A DNA stretch of 24,889 bases from Clostridiales bacterium (GTDB taxonomy: Bacteria; Bacillota; Clostridia; Oscillospirales; Ruminococcaceae), in the NCBI GenBank assembly GCA_012800685.1, contig JAAZIT010000242.1, forward strand, positions 1-24,889. The letters are read 5' to 3'. A model generated the notes under the pieces. It was given only the letters and a program-made list of their open reading frames with translations. It was not told the DNA's origin and did no database searches. Of this stretch, positions 17,002-23,370 are shown one piece after another. Position 1 is the stretch's first letter, and each line of letters opens with the position of its first letter. The translations under genes were made by a program, and so were the position numbers.

Positions 17002-17030
17002 AAAGCAGGTACATTAGTGCCTGCTTTTTT
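17002..17030 (+). terminator. Intrinsic terminator after nadA
   Basis: AAAGCAGG (17002-17009) pairs with CCTGCTTT (17020-17027), and the T-run extends to 17030. Confidence 0.9.
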
Positions 17031-17073
17031 GTGGAAAAATACAAAATTTTTTTATAAAAAGCTAAAAAGCCTA

Positions 17074-17104
17074 TTGACTCTAACGTAGCGTTATAGTGTA
17101 TACT
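17074..17104 (+). promoter_or_regulatory. MerR-type promoter with 19-bp spacer and internal dyad operator
   Basis: TTGACT (17074-17079) and TATACT (17099-17104) are 19 bp apart, the over-long spacing typical of MerR-activated promoters. Between them lies an inverted repeat, ACTCTAACG-TAG-CGTTATAGT (17077-17097), broken by a single mismatched pair in each arm. Its centre lies close to the middle of the spacer. The promoter drives the MerR gene starting at 17126, so autoregulation is expected. Confidence 0.8.
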
Positions 17105-17125
17105 AATTTATAGGGAGATGAGATA

Positions 17126-17872
17126 ATGAAACTTTCAATAAGCGAAATGGCAAAGCTAACAGGTGTAAGTGTGCGCACACTTCATTATTATGATGAAATT
17201 AATCTTTTAAAGCCCTCTTATGTACAGGAGGAAAATGGGTATCGATACTATGATGAAAAGGCACTAGGTAGACTTCAAAAGATACTTTTTTATCGTGAGC
17301 TTGACTTTGATTTAAAGGAAATACTTGAAATTATTTCTAATCCTAGCTTTAACCAAAGCCTTGCTTTATCAAAACAAAAAGAGCTTCTTTTGTTAAAAAA
17401 GCAACGGCTAGAGGGACTAATTAATTTAATTGAAAGAATAAATAAGGAGGAAATTGATATGAGCTTTAATGAATTTGATAACAAAGACTATGAAAAGATA
17501 AAAAACCAATACGCTAAGGAGGCTATGGAGCGTTGGGGTGAAACTTCTGCATATAACGAAAATGTGGAGAAAACCTCTAAATATTCTAATGAGAAATGGG
17601 ATAAAATTAATAATGACATGATGAATATTTTTAAAGGATTTTCACGACTTTTTAATGAAAATGAGAAGCCTAGTGATATCAAGGCTCAAGAGCAGGTTGG
17701 AAAGCTCCGTGATTTTATAACCCAAAATCATTATAATTGTACTAAAGAAATTTTAAAAGGCTTAGGGCTAATGTATGCGGAGGATAAGCGCTTTAAGGAA
17801 ACTATTGATAAAACTGGTGAGGGTACAGCCAACTATGTAAATGAAGCAATCTTACATTACTGCAAAAAATAA
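17126..17872 (+). CDS. MerR-family regulator with TipAS drug-binding domain (TipAL-like)
   Basis: The 248-residue protein joins an N-terminal MerR DNA-binding domain (1-75: MAKLTGVSVRTLHYYDEINL, then NGYRYYD), a helical dimerisation segment (75-110) and a C-terminal TipAS domain (112-248). TipAS features include AKEAMERWGET, NHYNCTKEILKGLGLMY and a final NYVNEAILHY. In Streptomyces, TipAL binds thiopeptide antibiotics through this domain and activates its own promoter; related Mta and SkgA regulate efflux or stress genes. The effector here is unknown. GGGAG at about 17114 precedes the ATG. The gene is alone, behind a 19-bp-spacer promoter with a dyad and before a strong terminator, so its main visible target is itself. 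An internal start may also give a TipAS-only product. Confidence 0.92.
   Translation: MKLSISEMAKLTGVSVRTLHYYDEINLLKPSYVQEENGYRYYDEKALGRLQKILFYRELDFDLKEILEIISNPSFNQSLALSKQKELLLLKKQRLEGLINLIERINKEEIDMSFNEFDNKDYEKIKNQYAKEAMERWGETSAYNENVEKTSKYSNEKWDKINNDMMNIFKGFSRLFNENEKPSDIKAQEQVGKLRDFITQNHYNCTKEILKGLGLMYAEDKRFKETIDKTGEGTANYVNEAILHYCKK
17459..17872 (+). CDS. Predicted internal-start product: TipAS domain alone (137 aa)
   Basis: Inside the MerR gene, AAGGAGG (17444-17450) lies 8 nt before an in-frame ATG at 17459, codon 112 of 248. Initiation there would yield exactly the drug-binding domain without the DNA-binding half. Streptomyces tipA is known to make TipAL (253 aa) and TipAS (144 aa) from one frame by an internal start near codon 110, so the geometry matches. 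The bases also encode Lys-Glu-Glu, a sequence that can make such a site by chance. Confidence 0.5.
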   Translation: MSFNEFDNKDYEKIKNQYAKEAMERWGETSAYNENVEKTSKYSNEKWDKINNDMMNIFKGFSRLFNENEKPSDIKAQEQVGKLRDFITQNHYNCTKEILKGLGLMYAEDKRFKETIDKTGEGTANYVNEAILHYCKK

Positions 17873-17879
17873 CAGCAAT

Positions 17880-17912
17880 AAAAGCCTAATGATTTTTATT
17901 CATTAGGCTTTT
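17880..17912 (+). terminator. Intrinsic terminator after the MerR/TipAS gene
   Basis: AAAAGCCTAATGA (17880-17892) pairs perfectly with TCATTAGGCTTTT (17900-17912), with a 7-nt loop. A and T runs on both sides make it potentially bidirectional. Confidence 0.9.
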
Positions 17913-17957
17913 CAATTTAATTGATAAAATTAAATTTTTATATTGGTTTAACGTAAA

Positions 17958-18046
17958 TTATAACCTAAAATAATTATAATTGTACGTAATAAATCCTATA
18001 AGATTTAGGGTTAATGTATTCGTAAAATAAGAGTTTTAAGAAAATC
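17958..18046 (+). pseudogene. Decayed copy of the TipAS-domain coding sequence
   Basis: This intergenic stretch aligns without gaps to 17715-17803 inside the MerR/TipAS gene, at about 69 of 89 bases by hand count. Read in the matching frame (codons from 17957), it retains NxYNCT, IL, LGLMY and KxFK. It has five TAA stops, at 17966, 17987, 17990, 17999 and 18023, exactly where the intact gene has CAA, AAA, GAA, AAA and GAG. Weaker likeness may extend to about 17944 and 18053. It has no start, ribosome site or open frame. It is best read as the remnant of a second TipAS-type gene or tandem duplicate. Confidence 0.8.
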
Positions 18047-18095
18047 ATTTATATTCGCTATTTTAATAATTCTATTTTTCTAAAACACATCTTAA

Positions 18096-18530
18096 TTAAA
18101 TGCTATAATCGCTCCAAACATCAGCCTTCTGATCTAAAATATCCTGTATAGTTATATTGTCTAAATAATCTGTAATAACCTTATACAATCCTCTCCAAAC
18201 ACCTATTGTAATACAGCCTTCAGCACGAGGGCAATCATTATGTTCATAATCCAAGCATGAAATTGGTGCTAGGCTCCCCTCGGTTACACGGAGGATTTCC
18301 CCAACTGTATATTTATTAGGCTCTTTAGCTAGCATATATCCGCCCTGATATCCACGATTAGTTCTTAGAAAACCAGATTTATTTAATAGTGGAACAATCT
18401 GCTCAAGGTATTTTTTAGATATTTCTTGACGTTCGGCAATGTCCTTAAGAGCGACAAACCCACTATTCTTATGTTGGGCTAAATCGATAAGCAGTCGCAA
18501 TGCGTATCTTCCTTTAGTGGAAATTTTCAT
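18096..18530 (-). CDS. Rrf2-family transcriptional regulator with Fe-S cysteines (IscR-like)
   Basis: This 144-residue protein has an N-terminal winged helix-turn-helix (KGRYALRLLIDLAQ, then ISKKYLEQIVPLLNKSGF and a wing RGYQGGYMLA). Three cysteines follow in a loop, Cys92-x7-Cys100-x5-Cys106, in the context CPRAEGC. E. coli IscR uses three cysteines in the same region to bind a 2Fe-2S cluster, so redox or iron-sulphur sensing is likely; cysteine-metabolism regulators of the CymR type lack such a set. The start at 18530 is chosen because AAAGGA lies 8-9 nt upstream. Earlier in-frame ATGs are too close to that site or lie upstream of it. No iscS, iscU or suf gene is adjacent, so its regulon is elsewhere. 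Confidence 0.88.
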   Translation of the reverse strand: MKISTKGRYALRLLIDLAQHKNSGFVALKDIAERQEISKKYLEQIVPLLNKSGFLRTNRGYQGGYMLAKEPNKYTVGEILRVTEGSLAPISCLDYEHNDCPRAEGCITIGVWRGLYKVITDYLDNITIQDILDQKADVWSDYSI

Positions 18531-18577
18531 ATTTATCATTCCTTTCAGTTGAAAAACAATCTCTAAAGCATAACCCA

Positions 18578-18606
18578 ATTATACCATAGGTTTAGTATGA
18601 ATTCAA
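18578..18606 (-). promoter_or_regulatory. Sigma-A promoter of the Rrf2 regulator gene
   Basis: On the minus strand, TTGAAT (plus-strand 18601-18606), 17 bp, TATAAT (plus-strand 18578-18583), about 48 bp before the start codon. The -10 is perfect. No known IscR or CymR box was recognised with confidence. Confidence 0.65.
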
Positions 18607-18660
18607 GTGGGTAACTTAAGAATAAAAATAACATCATAACTTAGTATAAGCTGTTTTTAC

Positions 18661-19146
18661 TCAATAAGTTCTTACACCTAATATATGAATAAATCTAACA
18701 TTTTCATATACATAATCGTCAAGAGGGCGCATATATGCGTCATAGGTATGAGCGGCGACAAAAATCCTGTTGCCCATTTTCCCCACAATTACAGGGGTGT
18801 GGTAAAAATGTCCATTTTCATCTCCTAGCTGTAAAACGTCACCAACTTCTGCTTCACGCTGTGTAACTTCCTTTCCATATGGGCCAACACCTTTATTATT
18901 TACAAGAAAGTTATAAAGATACTCTACACCTGTCCAAGATGGGGTACGATTGTTTAATGAGTAATAGTACCACCCTATTGTTGGGGTTGGATTCATTACT
19001 CCTGCTCCAGCATAAATGCACTGGGAGGCAAAGTTTGTACAGTCACCTCCTAAATTTTCAAAATCATAATAAGCGGGATTACGTTCGAAAGCCCATTTTC
19101 TTGCATAATTTACTACTGATAATCTATTATATATTAATTCACGCAT
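18661..19146 (-). CDS. Amidase_6-domain (putative amidase / papain-fold) protein
   Basis: The 161-residue protein is essentially one putative amidase domain of the Amidase_6 type, related to papain-fold cell-wall hydrolases. It opens with YNRLSVVNYARKWAFERNPA. GGDCTNFASQC carries the presumed nucleophile cysteine, and GHFYHTPVIVG the presumed catalytic histidine; PSWTGVEYLYNFL between them is also characteristic. The family is usually found at the C-terminus of secreted proteins. Here it stands alone without a signal peptide, so either it is cytoplasmic or it leaves the cell by another route. GGAGG lies 7 nt before the ATG. It is divergent from the thiamine operon, and its substrate is unknown. 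Confidence 0.82.
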   Translation of the reverse strand: MRELIYNRLSVVNYARKWAFERNPAYYDFENLGGDCTNFASQCIYAGAGVMNPTPTIGWYYYSLNNRTPSWTGVEYLYNFLVNNKGVGPYGKEVTQREAEVGDVLQLGDENGHFYHTPVIVGKMGNRIFVAAHTYDAYMRPLDDYVYENVRFIHILGVRTY

Positions 19147-19235
19147 TAGATAACCTCCAATTTATTTTAATACTATATAATATACATATGGTGAGGATTT
19201 TGGTTCTAATTTGTTTGTCTATATATATCTATCTA

Positions 19236-19264
19236 TTGACAATGTGACTTATTTCGACTATAAT
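19236..19264 (+). promoter_or_regulatory. Consensus sigma-A promoter of the thiamine operon
   Basis: TTGACA (19236-19241), 17 bp, TATAAT (19259-19264): both hexamers are perfect. The predicted start falls just before the TPP aptamer at 19276. Confidence 0.85.
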
Positions 19265-19275
19265 TAATATGTAAT

Positions 19276-19392
19276 CAAACAGGGGAGTGCGTCCGATGTG
19301 GTCGCTACTGAGAGGGAGCTTAGCTCCGACCCTATGGGATATTTTATAATATCTTTATACCTGATTCGGATAATGCCGACGTAGGGAGTTTG
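19276..19392 (+). promoter_or_regulatory. TPP riboswitch (THI element) controlling thiC
   Basis: Closing stem P1 is CAAAC (19276-19280) with GTTTG (19388-19392). P2 uses GGGG (19282-19285) with ACCC (19329-19332). CTGAGA (19308-19313) is the pyrimidine-recognition loop; ACCTGATTCGGATAATGCCGA and GTAGGGA (19359-19387) form the pyrophosphate-binding half. Two extra hairpins interrupt the core: GGAGC/GCTCC after CTGAGA, and an AT-rich GATATT/AATATC at 19338-19353. With the terminator just downstream, TPP should switch transcription off. Confidence 0.95.
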
Positions 19393-19413
19393 CTGTGATA
19401 AAATATAATCATG

Positions 19414-19444
19414 GAACAAGCTTTTGTTGGCTTGTTCTTTTTTT
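19414..19444 (+). terminator. Riboswitch-controlled terminator upstream of thiC
   Basis: GAACAAGC (19414-19421) pairs with GCTTGTTC (19430-19437), followed by seven T. It lies 22 nt after the aptamer and 97 nt before thiC, as expected of a transcriptional expression platform. Confidence 0.9.
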
Positions 19445-19540
19445 ATTGAACAAGTCTAACTAGTTTTAGTTTAGTGTGATTTTATTATTTCTCAGATAGG
19501 GTTTTCTGTATTGATTAACAACATCTAAAGGAATGATAAA

Positions 19541-20863
19541 ATGACTGGCGTAAAGACTTACAAAACCCAAATGGAAGCAGCCAAAAAAGGTATTATCACA
19601 AAGGAAATGGAGATAGTTGCTAAAAAGGAACAGATGGAAGTTGAGAAGCTAAGGGGACTTGTTGCACTTGGACAGGTGGCAATTCCTGCTAATGTTAGAC
19701 ACGCTTCACTCTCACCAGAGGGAATAGGCAAGGGCATGAAAACCAAAATTAACGTTAACCTTGGTATTTCAGGTGATGCAAAAAACTATGACCATGAATT
19801 TGAAAAGGTAAATATGGCTTTAAAATTTGGAGCAGAGGCTATAATGGATTTATCTAACTATGGAAAAACCAATAAATTTAGACAAGAGCTTATTAATATG
19901 TCTCCTGCAATGATTGGTACAGTTCCAATGTATGATGCCATTGGATATCTTGAAAAAGATTTGCTTGAAATAACAGCAAAGGACTTTTTAAAGGTTGTTA
20001 AAGCTCATGCTGAAGAGGGTGTGGATTTTGTTACAATCCACGCTGGAATTAACAAGCGTTGTGTTGAGGCTTTTAAGCGTGACAAGAGGAAGATGAACAT
20101 TGTTTCTCGTGGTGGAAGCCTGCTATTCGCTTGGATGGAAATGACAGGAAATGAAAATCCATTTTTTGAATATTATGACGAGGTTTTAGAAATTCTTCGT
20201 GAATACGATGTTACAATTAGTTTAGGTGACGCACTTCGTCCAGGGTGCATTGACGACAGCTCAGATGCTGGACAAATTTCGGAGCTAATTGAGCTAGGGT
20301 ATTTAACCGAAAGAGCGTGGGCAAAGGATGTTCAAGTTATGGTTGAGGGACCAGGACACATGGCAATTAATGAAATTGAAGCAAACATGAAACTTCAAAA
20401 AAGACTTTGTCATGAAGCACCTTTTTACGTTCTAGGTCCAATTGTAACAGATTGTTTTCCAGGATACGATCACATTACATCAGCTATTGGTGGTGCAATT
20501 GCTGCATCATCTGGAGCAGACTTTTTGTGCTATGTAACACCTGCTGAACATTTAAGACTTCCTAACATTGATGACGTAAAGGAAGGCATAATTGCAACAA
20601 AAATAGCGGCACATTCGGCTGATATTGCAAAGGGAATTCCAAACGCAAGAAACAGAGATAATGCCATGTCTGATGCAAGGCACAGGCTTAATTGGGACGA
20701 TATGTTTAAAATTGCATTTGATGGTGAAAAGGCTCAAAGATATTTTGAAGAAACTCCACCAGCAGACCGTCATAGCTGTTCAATGTGCGGTAAAATGTGT
20801 GCAGTTAGAACAACAAATTTAATTCTTGAAGGTAAAAAGGTTGAGTTTTGTACAGAAAAATAG
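19541..20863 (+). CDS. thiC: Phosphomethylpyrimidine synthase
   Basis: This 440-residue radical-SAM enzyme converts aminoimidazole ribonucleotide to HMP phosphate, the pyrimidine half of thiamine. Recognisable stretches are GLVALGQVAIPANVRH, TKINVNLGIS, VTIHAGI, SRGGSLLFAWM, SLGDALRPGC, VMVEGPGH and LGPIVTDCFPGYDHITSAIG. The C-terminal cluster motif is Cys413-x2-Cys416-x3-Cys420 (CSMCGKMC), the short-spaced form seen in anaerobe-type ThiC, where many proteobacterial enzymes have x4. Length fits this short class. AAAGGA lies about 7 nt before the ATG. It is the first gene of the TPP-riboswitch operon. Confidence 0.97.
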   Translation: MTGVKTYKTQMEAAKKGIITKEMEIVAKKEQMEVEKLRGLVALGQVAIPANVRHASLSPEGIGKGMKTKINVNLGISGDAKNYDHEFEKVNMALKFGAEAIMDLSNYGKTNKFRQELINMSPAMIGTVPMYDAIGYLEKDLLEITAKDFLKVVKAHAEEGVDFVTIHAGINKRCVEAFKRDKRKMNIVSRGGSLLFAWMEMTGNENPFFEYYDEVLEILREYDVTISLGDALRPGCIDDSSDAGQISELIELGYLTERAWAKDVQVMVEGPGHMAINEIEANMKLQKRLCHEAPFYVLGPIVTDCFPGYDHITSAIGGAIAASSGADFLCYVTPAEHLRLPNIDDVKEGIIATKIAAHSADIAKGIPNARNRDNAMSDARHRLNWDDMFKIAFDGEKAQRYFEETPPADRHSCSMCGKMCAVRTTNLILEGKKVEFCTEK

Positions 20864-20895
20864 GAAATAACTATTAAATCATATATCATTTCTTT

Positions 20896-21136
20896 AGTGC
20901 GGATGAAGAGGAGCGTCTTTGTCTGTTAATTATGGCCAGAAAATCTGGTTCAGATAGCGATGGGAACTCGTGTTTCGAGGTGAGAGGGTGCTAAAAGTAC
21001 CGACCGAACTGATTAGCATCTGTGTTTTATACACAGTTATAGCACCTTGTTGCTGTAATGGAATTTCATGTGGTTTTAACATGAATTGCTAGGGTTTGGC
21101 TTTTCCAATGCTTTTCAGATACTATTTGAAAAGAGG
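20896..21136 (+). promoter_or_regulatory. Structured leader between thiC and thiW, partly TPP-aptamer-like
   Basis: This 280-nt gap carries several hairpins: CCAGA/TCTGG (20936-20948), CTCG/CGAG (20967-20979), CTGTGT/ACACAG (21020-21036), TTCATGT/ACATGAA (21065-21085) and CTTTTCA/TGAAAAG (21111-21133). The last overlaps the thiW ribosome binding site. GGG (20962-20964), the CTCG stem, TGAGAGGG (20981-20988) and CCGACC (21000-21005) recur in the same order in the thiC TPP aptamer (GGGG, stem, TGAGAGGG, CCGACC). AACTGATT (21008-21015) resembles ACCTGATT. The GTAGGGA half is not found. GGTGCTA (20987-20993) can pair with three different partners downstream. It may be a diverged TPP element or another thiamine-related RNA; unassigned. 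Confidence 0.4.
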
Positions 21137-21143
21137 AACTTAA

Positions 21144-21887
21144 ATGAACCAAAAAACAAACAAAACATCCCAAGCAATGTTAAAAATGATTATGCTTGCA
21201 ATGCTAGTAGCAATCGGAGTAGTAATTTCGCCAATACTTAGGGTTGAGGGAATGTGTCCAATGGCACATCTTATTAATATAGTATGTGCGGTATTGTTAG
21301 GACCGTGGTACTCGCTTTTATGTGCTGTACTTATAGGAATTTTAAGAATGTTATTCATGGGTATTCCACCACTAGCCTTAACTGGTGCAGTGTTCGGAGC
21401 TTTTTTATCAGGTGTTCTTTATAGAGCATCAAAGGGAAAGCTTATATTCGCTGTAATAGGTGAGGTTATTGGAACTGGGATTATTGGTGCAATTGTATCT
21501 TATCCAGTCATGACATTTTTATGGGGAAGAGAAGGACTTACAGCATTTTTCTATATTCCATCATTTATAAGTGGAACTTTAATTGGTGGAGCTGTTGCAT
21601 TTATTTTCTTAAAAGAACTGGCTAAAAACAAACTTCTTGGCAAATTTCAGCAAGCGTTAGGTTCAAAGGTTTGTGAGGGAAGTATAAATGTTTGGAGCGA
21701 CTCAATTGGAATTGCGTTCTTAGGCATTATAGGATATCTTGCGGTATTAGTATTAAGAAACAGGCTAAATTTTAAAGGCATTGCCTTTTATGCACCACAC
21801 ATTATTTTAGTGCTATTTGTGGCATTTGCTGTTATATATTTAATAATAAACAAGAAAACAAAAAAGGAAAGCCCACAGACAAATTAA
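21144..21887 (+). CDS. thiW: ThiW: thiazole-specific ECF transporter S component
   Basis: This 247-residue hydrophobic protein is the substrate-binding subunit of an energy-coupling factor transporter, predicted from genome context in the literature to import hydroxyethylthiazole. Family stretches are LVAIGVVISPILRVEG, CPMAHLINIVCAVLLGPWY, LTGAVFGAFLSGVLYR and GEVIGTGIIGAIVSYPV. The ThiW domain fills about residues 10-170. The remaining ~75 residues form an extension with two more hydrophobic segments, longer than the common 160-170-aa form. No EcfA or EcfT gene is nearby, so it must share a general module encoded elsewhere. AAGAGGA lies 6 nt before the ATG. It is followed by thiM after 12 nt. 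Confidence 0.9.
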   Translation: MNQKTNKTSQAMLKMIMLAMLVAIGVVISPILRVEGMCPMAHLINIVCAVLLGPWYSLLCAVLIGILRMLFMGIPPLALTGAVFGAFLSGVLYRASKGKLIFAVIGEVIGTGIIGAIVSYPVMTFLWGREGLTAFFYIPSFISGTLIGGAVAFIFLKELAKNKLLGKFQQALGSKVCEGSINVWSDSIGIAFLGIIGYLAVLVLRNRLNFKGIAFYAPHIILVLFVAFAVIYLIINKKTKKESPQTN

Positions 21888-21899
21888 AGGAAGTATTAT

Positions 21900-22727
21900 A
21901 TGCTCATTAAAAAACTAAACTGTATAAAAAATTTAGAAAATGTTAAAATATCTTCTCCTCTCATTCATTGTATTACTAATCCAATATCTATAAATGATTG
22001 TGCTAATGGTGTACTGGCAGTTGGAGCAAGACCTATTATGGCAGAACATCCAGACGAGGTAAGCCAAATAACGAAAACTGCAAAGGCTTTAGCACTTAAT
22101 CTAGGAAATATTACTGATGCACGAATGGTATCAATGCTAATTTCAGCTGAAACAGCAGTTGAAATTGGTATCCCTTTTGTGATAGATACGGTTGGAGTGG
22201 CTTGCTCAAGCTTGAGGCTTAAATATGCAAGAAATATAATTAAAAAGTCAAGACCAACTGTTATAAAGGGAAACATAACTGAAATAAAAATGTTTAGCGG
22301 AAGTAATTATTCTCAAAATGGAGTTGACAGTCTTAAATCTGACAGCTTAGATTTAAGTGAAAATTCTTATTTGGTTTTAGAGACCGCAAAAAAGCTAGGC
22401 TGTATTGTTTTAGCTAGTGGAGAGATAGATATTATATCTGATGGTACTAAAGTAGTTCATGTTTATAATGGTACTAAGCAGCTATCTAATATAACTGGTA
22501 CAGGGTGTCTTTTAAATGTACTAGTGGCAAGCTTTCTTTCGGTTTCGCCTGATATTTATGGGGCTATTACAGCAAGTGTGGTTATGGGCATTTGTGGAGA
22601 AATGTCGGTAACAACCAAAGGCAGTGGAACATTTAAAGTAAATTTAATGGACGCACTTTCAAAACTTACAGAGGAGCAATTTTTAAAGTATTTTAACGCA
22701 AAGGAAGTTAATATTAATGGGCTATAA
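21900..22727 (+). CDS. thiM: Hydroxyethylthiazole kinase
   Basis: This 275-residue ribokinase-fold enzyme phosphorylates salvaged hydroxyethylthiazole. Motifs are IHCITNPISINDCANGVLA with ARPIMAEHPDEV, LNLGN (67-71), IDTVGVACS, VIKGNITEI, and the anion-hole/catalytic TGTGC (199-203). Length and order are typical. AAAGGA lies before the ATG at 21900. It follows thiW closely and overlaps thiE by 11 nt, so salvage uptake, phosphorylation and coupling are co-expressed. Confidence 0.96.
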   Translation: MLIKKLNCIKNLENVKISSPLIHCITNPISINDCANGVLAVGARPIMAEHPDEVSQITKTAKALALNLGNITDARMVSMLISAETAVEIGIPFVIDTVGVACSSLRLKYARNIIKKSRPTVIKGNITEIKMFSGSNYSQNGVDSLKSDSLDLSENSYLVLETAKKLGCIVLASGEIDIISDGTKVVHVYNGTKQLSNITGTGCLLNVLVASFLSVSPDIYGAITASVVMGICGEMSVTTKGSGTFKVNLMDALSKLTEEQFLKYFNAKEVNINGL

Positions 22728-23361
22728 TTTTAGAAAAAATCTTGATACAACACTGTATTTAGTTACAGACAGCACGAATCTTGAGGAAAAAGTATTCCTT
22801 AAAAAGATTCAGAAGGCTTGTCAAGGTGGAGTTACACTTTTACAGCTAAGAGAAAAGGAACGCACAAGTCGTGAATTTTTAAGCCTTGCAAAAAAGGTAA
22901 TGGAAATATCACACAGATATAACATACCACTTTTAATTGATGATAGGATTGACATTGCATTAGCCGTGAACGCTGACGGAGTTCATGTGGGACAAAGCGA
23001 TATTCCGGTTTCAATTGCAAGAAAGCTTTTAGGTGAGGACAAAATTGTTGGTGCAACAGCAAAAACAGTTGACCAAGCTCAAGAGGCGTACAGTCAAGGT
23101 GCTGACTATTTAGGAGTGGGTGCAATTTATCCAACCACCACTAAGGTAATTACCGTTTTAACAAAGGTTGAAACTCTAGCCGAAATTTGCAAGGCTGTTC
23201 CTATAAAAGTAAATGCAATTGGTGGGCTTAACAGGGATAATATTTCGGTTTTAGAGGGAAGTGGAATTGACGGAATATGCGTTGTTTCTGCAATCATGAA
23301 GGCTGAGAAACCTTTTGAAGAAGCTGAGAGCCTTAGAGAACAAGTTGAGAAAATGAGGTAA
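22717..23361 (+). CDS. thiE: Thiamine-phosphate synthase
   Basis: This 214-residue TIM-barrel enzyme joins HMP diphosphate and thiazole phosphate to thiamine phosphate. Visible are LYLVTDS, GGVTLLQLREKERTSREF, LLIDDRIDIAL, ADGVHVGQSD, GVGAIYPTTTK, NAIGGLN and GICVVSAIM, in family order. The start overlaps the end of thiM by 11 nt; AAGGA at 22701-22705 is about 11 nt upstream, rather far, so translational coupling probably helps. thiD follows 9 nt after the stop. Confidence 0.96.
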   Translation: MGYNFRKNLDTTLYLVTDSTNLEEKVFLKKIQKACQGGVTLLQLREKERTSREFLSLAKKVMEISHRYNIPLLIDDRIDIALAVNADGVHVGQSDIPVSIARKLLGEDKIVGATAKTVDQAQEAYSQGADYLGVGAIYPTTTKVITVLTKVETLAEICKAVPIKVNAIGGLNRDNISVLEGSGIDGICVVSAIMKAEKPFEEAESLREQVEKMR

Positions 23362-23370
23362 TGGAATAAA

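Noticed and set aside
20896..21060. T-box, lysine or cobalamin riboswitch upstream of thiW
   Set aside because: The start GATGAAGAGGAGCG resembles T-box stem I, but the T-box sequence (GGTGGTACCGCG-type) and a terminator are missing. Core sequences of the lysine and cobalamin classes are also absent.
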